Positions 61,385-64,000 of a DNA stretch of 64,000 nt are shown here, piece by piece (position 1 is the stretch's first letter; each line of letters begins with the position of its first letter). A model generated the notes under the pieces. The model was not told where the DNA came from. It saw only the letters and a program-made list of their open reading frames with translations, and did not search any database. Source of the DNA: Phycisphaerae bacterium (GTDB taxonomy: Bacteria; Planctomycetota; Phycisphaerae; Phycisphaerales; UBA1924); assembly GCA_030429705.1 (NCBI GenBank), contig JAUIES010000001.1:372001-436000 (forward strand), read 5' to 3'. A program made the translations under genes and the position numbers.

Positions 61385-62505
61385 AACGCAGCACGCTCGA
61401 ATTACTCCGCGACCCGATGACCGGTTCGCCGCTCGAACTGGATGTCTTCACCGAAGCCGACGGCGAAATCACCGAAGGGCTCCTCAGTGCGGGCGGCAAC
61501 TGGTATCCGATCCTCGATGGCGTGCCGAGGCTCATGCACGGTCCGTTCCGCGAAGACTATTCGGCGTTTGTCGCTGTTCATGACCTGGCAGATCGATTGG
61601 GTGTCGAAGCAACCGCCACGCCACCCACCACGCAGGTTGAAACCAACAAGACTTTCTCAGACAAGTGGCGTCGATTCAAGAACTATGGCTTTGAAGCCGA
61701 GCACCAGAAGTTCCTGGGCGGTTGGTTCGTGAAAAAGTTCGGGCTCGAGACCGCTGACGAATTGCCTGGGTTCTATAGCACGAAAAACAGCATTCTGGAA
61801 ATCGGACCTGGTTCCGGGTTCAACACCAAGTTCATGGCTGAGCATTGCACTGGGCCAGTGTTTTCGGTTGATATTTCAGACGCTGCCATCACCACACACC
61901 ACAATGTCTCGTCACTCGCCAACGCACATGTTGTGCAGGCCGATCTGATGGCCATCCCTGCTGAAGACAACTCGTTCGACTTCGCCATTGCCGACGGCGT
62001 TTTGCACCACACTCCAAACACCCACGACGCTGTGCGGGCGGTGTATGCCAAGGTCAAACCGGGCGGCCAGTTCTTCTTCTATGTTTATAAGCAAATGGGG
62101 GCTGCCCGCAGATTCTGCGATGCTCACCTGCGCGAACTCCTGTCGCCGCTCGAACCCGAAGCCTGTTACGAGGCCTGTGAAGGTATCACTGAGTTGGGCC
62201 GTGCGTTGAGCAAGATCGACACGCGGATCACACTGACGAAGGGCATCCCACAACTCGGCATTCCGGCTGGCGAACACGATGTTCAGCGTCTTCTCTATTA
62301 CAACTTCCTCAAGTGTTTCTGGAACGATGCGTTTGACTGGGAAACCAACAACATGGTCAACTTTGACTGGTACCATCCGCATGATGCATGGCAACACACC
62401 GAGGACGAAGTCCGTGGGTGGCTCATGGGCATGGGTGTTGTTGACTACGAGATCAATGATGCGAACCCCAACGGCATTTCAGTCCTTCTGACCAAGCCCG
62501 CATAG
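61381..62505 (+). CDS. Methyltransferase with Trm112/YcaR-like N-terminal domain
   Basis: A 374-residue protein. The first ~60 residues (TLELLRDPMTGSPLELDV, GNWYPILDGVPRLM) resemble Trm112-like domains that often precede methyltransferases. The core shows NSILEIGPGSGFNTKFMAEH (motif I), FSVDISDAAITTHHN, FDFAIADGVLHHTPN and AVYAKVKPGGQFFFYVYK. It sits between two glycosyltransferases, so the likely substrate is a sugar or lipid-linked glycan. Confidence 0.83.
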   Translation: MKRSTLELLRDPMTGSPLELDVFTEADGEITEGLLSAGGNWYPILDGVPRLMHGPFREDYSAFVAVHDLADRLGVEATATPPTTQVETNKTFSDKWRRFKNYGFEAEHQKFLGGWFVKKFGLETADELPGFYSTKNSILEIGPGSGFNTKFMAEHCTGPVFSVDISDAAITTHHNVSSLANAHVVQADLMAIPAEDNSFDFAIADGVLHHTPNTHDAVRAVYAKVKPGGQFFFYVYKQMGAARRFCDAHLRELLSPLEPEACYEACEGITELGRALSKIDTRITLTKGIPQLGIPAGEHDVQRLLYYNFLKCFWNDAFDWETNNMVNFDWYHPHDAWQHTEDEVRGWLMGMGVVDYEINDANPNGISVLLTKPA

Positions 62506-62515
62506 GTATTACGCC

Positions 62516-63685
62516 ATGCGGCACATCGCTCGCTCAGCCGCTCTCATTTTCGCACTCGTCATTGTGACGCCAATCGCGGTTGTTGCAGGTCTGCTCAGCA
62601 GGCGCGAGCGTTCAACCCGGTCGCTTTGGGTCACGCATCCGATACCGACGGTACCTGCCAAAGCCCGCGCCGAACGGAGCCTTGGCTATCAGGTCACGAC
62701 CTGGGCGTTCGACACCAACCGCCTCGAAGATCGGTTCGATCGAGTCTTGAGCGTTGACCGAACTCGTAGATTCATTGGCGTTTTGACACCATTCGTCGCG
62801 TTCGTGCATGCGTGCGCTCGGTTCGATCGCCTGCATTTCTTCTGTGATCGAGGCCTGCTGCCGTTGTTCACGCCGCGCGTGTTCGATCCGTGGGAACTGA
62901 CGCTCTATCGCTTGCTCGGGAAACAGGTGTTCTTCTGGGCGTATGGCGCCGATGTACGCACACAAAGCACGACGCGTGCGACGGGCGAACCCAACGCGTG
63001 TTCGTTCTGCCCGTGCCCAGGTCAGTTCTGCGTCTGTTCAGACCAACGCGGGCAACTCAATCAACAACGGATCGCACGCACAGCAACCGCGGTGTTCTCG
63101 ATGGGTGACATGAAGGTCTACACACCGGGCAGCGTGAACGATTTGTTCTATTGGCCGATCGATCTCGATGATGCCCGTTTCGATCTGGCTGTGCCTGTAT
63201 TGAATCCGGAGCAGCCGATTCGCATTGTGCACGCTCCGAACCATCGCCATTTCAAAGGCACCCATCTGCTCATTGATGCGGTCAATGCACTCAAGAACGA
63301 TGGCATCGCCATTGATCTCGATCTTGTGGAGGGTGTCTCCAACGACGAAGCGCTGACTCGATATCGAGCCGCCGATCTGGTTTTCGACCAATGCCTCATT
63401 GGTTTTCATGGGTACTTCGCACTCGAAGCCATGGCAATGGGGAAACCCGTCATGTGTTTCCTTCGCGATCGACAGGCCGATGTAATCGCACCGGACGAAT
63501 GCCCGTTGATCAATGTTTCGCCCAACTCGCTGGAGCATGATCTGCGCACGGTCATTGCAGATCCGTCGAACCTGCCGGAAATTGGCCGAGCGGGCCGAGT
63601 CTACATCGAACGGTACTACAGTATTCCAGCATTTGCCGATCGATATCAGCAAACGCTACGGTCACTGGGAGTACATGCATCATGA
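62516..63685 (+). CDS. Glycosyltransferase (GT4-like), membrane-anchored
   Basis: A 389-residue protein with an N-terminal helix (AALIFALVIVTPIAVVAGLL) acting as anchor. The GT-B fold follows; IRIVHAPNHRHFKGTHLLIDAV, DLVEGVSNDEALTRYRAADLV and YFALEAMAMGKPVMCFL are GT4-like donor-site elements. Inserted near residue 165 is a cysteine cluster, CSFCPCPGQFCVC, that could bind metal or a cofactor. It overlaps the epimerase start by ATGA. Confidence 0.78.
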   Translation: MRHIARSAALIFALVIVTPIAVVAGLLSRRERSTRSLWVTHPIPTVPAKARAERSLGYQVTTWAFDTNRLEDRFDRVLSVDRTRRFIGVLTPFVAFVHACARFDRLHFFCDRGLLPLFTPRVFDPWELTLYRLLGKQVFFWAYGADVRTQSTTRATGEPNACSFCPCPGQFCVCSDQRGQLNQQRIARTATAVFSMGDMKVYTPGSVNDLFYWPIDLDDARFDLAVPVLNPEQPIRIVHAPNHRHFKGTHLLIDAVNALKNDGIAIDLDLVEGVSNDEALTRYRAADLVFDQCLIGFHGYFALEAMAMGKPVMCFLRDRQADVIAPDECPLINVSPNSLEHDLRTVIADPSNLPEIGRAGRVYIERYYSIPAFADRYQQTLRSLGVHAS

Positions 63686-64000
63686 ATATCGCGATCATCG
63701 GAGCTGCCGGATTCGTCGGACGACACCTTCACGGGTTTCTCGAATCCCAAGGGCACACGGTCTGCGCATCGGATGCGGTCGTCGCGCCGGAACTGAACGA
63801 CCGGGTCGAGACACTCGACATCGCAACCCAATCACCAAAGTGGGACAGCGGTATCGATGCTGTCTTCTACCTCGCCCAGTTCCCTGGATATCGGCAGTTC
63901 CCCGCAAAAGGCGGCGACCTGTTCGCTGTGAATGTCGCCGGTGCACTTCGTGCTGCAGACGCAGCCCGCGCTGCCGGAGCGCGTGCCTTTCTCTACGCTT
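63682..64000 (+). CDS. NAD(P)-dependent sugar epimerase/dehydratase, N-terminal part
   Basis: The first ~106 residues of an extended short-chain dehydrogenase; the gene runs off the window. NIAIIGAAGFVGRHLHGFLE is the Gly-rich nucleotide motif, followed by DAVFYLAQFPG and VNVAGALRAADAARAAGARAFLY, as in UDP-sugar epimerases and dehydratases. It is coupled to the preceding glycosyltransferase gene by ATGA and probably supplies a nucleotide sugar to the cluster. Confidence 0.85.
   Translation, partial: MNIAIIGAAGFVGRHLHGFLESQGHTVCASDAVVAPELNDRVETLDIATQSPKWDSGIDAVFYLAQFPGYRQFPAKGGDLFAVNVAGALRAADAARAAGARAFLYA

Noticed and set aside
1-64000. tRNA, rRNA, insertion sequence transposase or prophage genes
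   Set aside because: I read the intergenic regions and found no cloverleaf, rRNA segment, transposase motif or phage structural gene.

Overview
This window looks like chromosomal DNA from a Planctomycetota bacterium, most likely class Phycisphaerae. That assignment is an inference from gene content. Three secreted proteins end in the planctomycete GC-type dockerin-like tail (a paired F-x-D-V/L repeat closing in GC). One protein ends in a VPAPG-type PEP-CTERM-like sorting tail. Prepilin-like proteins, a PQQ-like beta-propeller, a soluble Ser/Thr kinase and a BatA/DUF58 set are also present. Coding density is high, coding GC is moderate to high, and many neighbours overlap by ATGA.

Layout: 0-6 kb has a lipid kinase tail, a YdjY-like lipoprotein, murD, priA and carA. 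6-8.7 kb has a secreted dockerin-tailed protein with a long leader, then a small DUF559 nuclease gene flanked by four palindromic repeats. 8.7-15.4 kb has fumarylacetoacetase, a tandem PilZ protein, a cytochrome oxidase assembly operon (heme O synthase, ABC ATPase, ABC permease, SCO) and an ECF sigma factor with a small overlapping partner. 15.4-23 kb has aminopeptidase P, a degenerate receiver, tilS, a membrane protein, a Ser/Thr kinase, rlmE and a BatA-like protein.

23-28.5 kb is an arginine/ornithine succinyltransferase cluster (M20 hydrolase, class III aminotransferase, AstA, AstD) with no AstB. 28.5-34.2 kb runs on the minus strand. A clear cobalamin riboswitch precedes a PEP-CTERM-type surface protein, a dockerin-tailed beta-propeller and a prepilin-like protein, which together may form a B12-responsive surface capture system. 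A metallophosphoesterase follows.

34.2-37.1 kb on the minus strand holds a likely SRP RNA, a prepilin, dnaX with a textbook -1 frameshift site, and ybaB. 37-52 kb has a PIN/TRAM membrane protein, a prolyl oligopeptidase, another dockerin protein, an ABC ATPase with a large membrane protein, an EF-hand protein, a redoxin lipoprotein, DUF58, a 3D-domain protein, a TauE/SafE permease and HtpX.

52.2-64 kb (running off the end) is a surface-glycan cluster in two divergent arms. Both arms carry sulfotransferase, NodB-like deacetylase and methyltransferase functions; the plus arm fuses sulfotransferase to methyltransferase and adds glycosyltransferases and an epimerase. No tRNA, rRNA, CRISPR array, IS transposase or prophage was seen.
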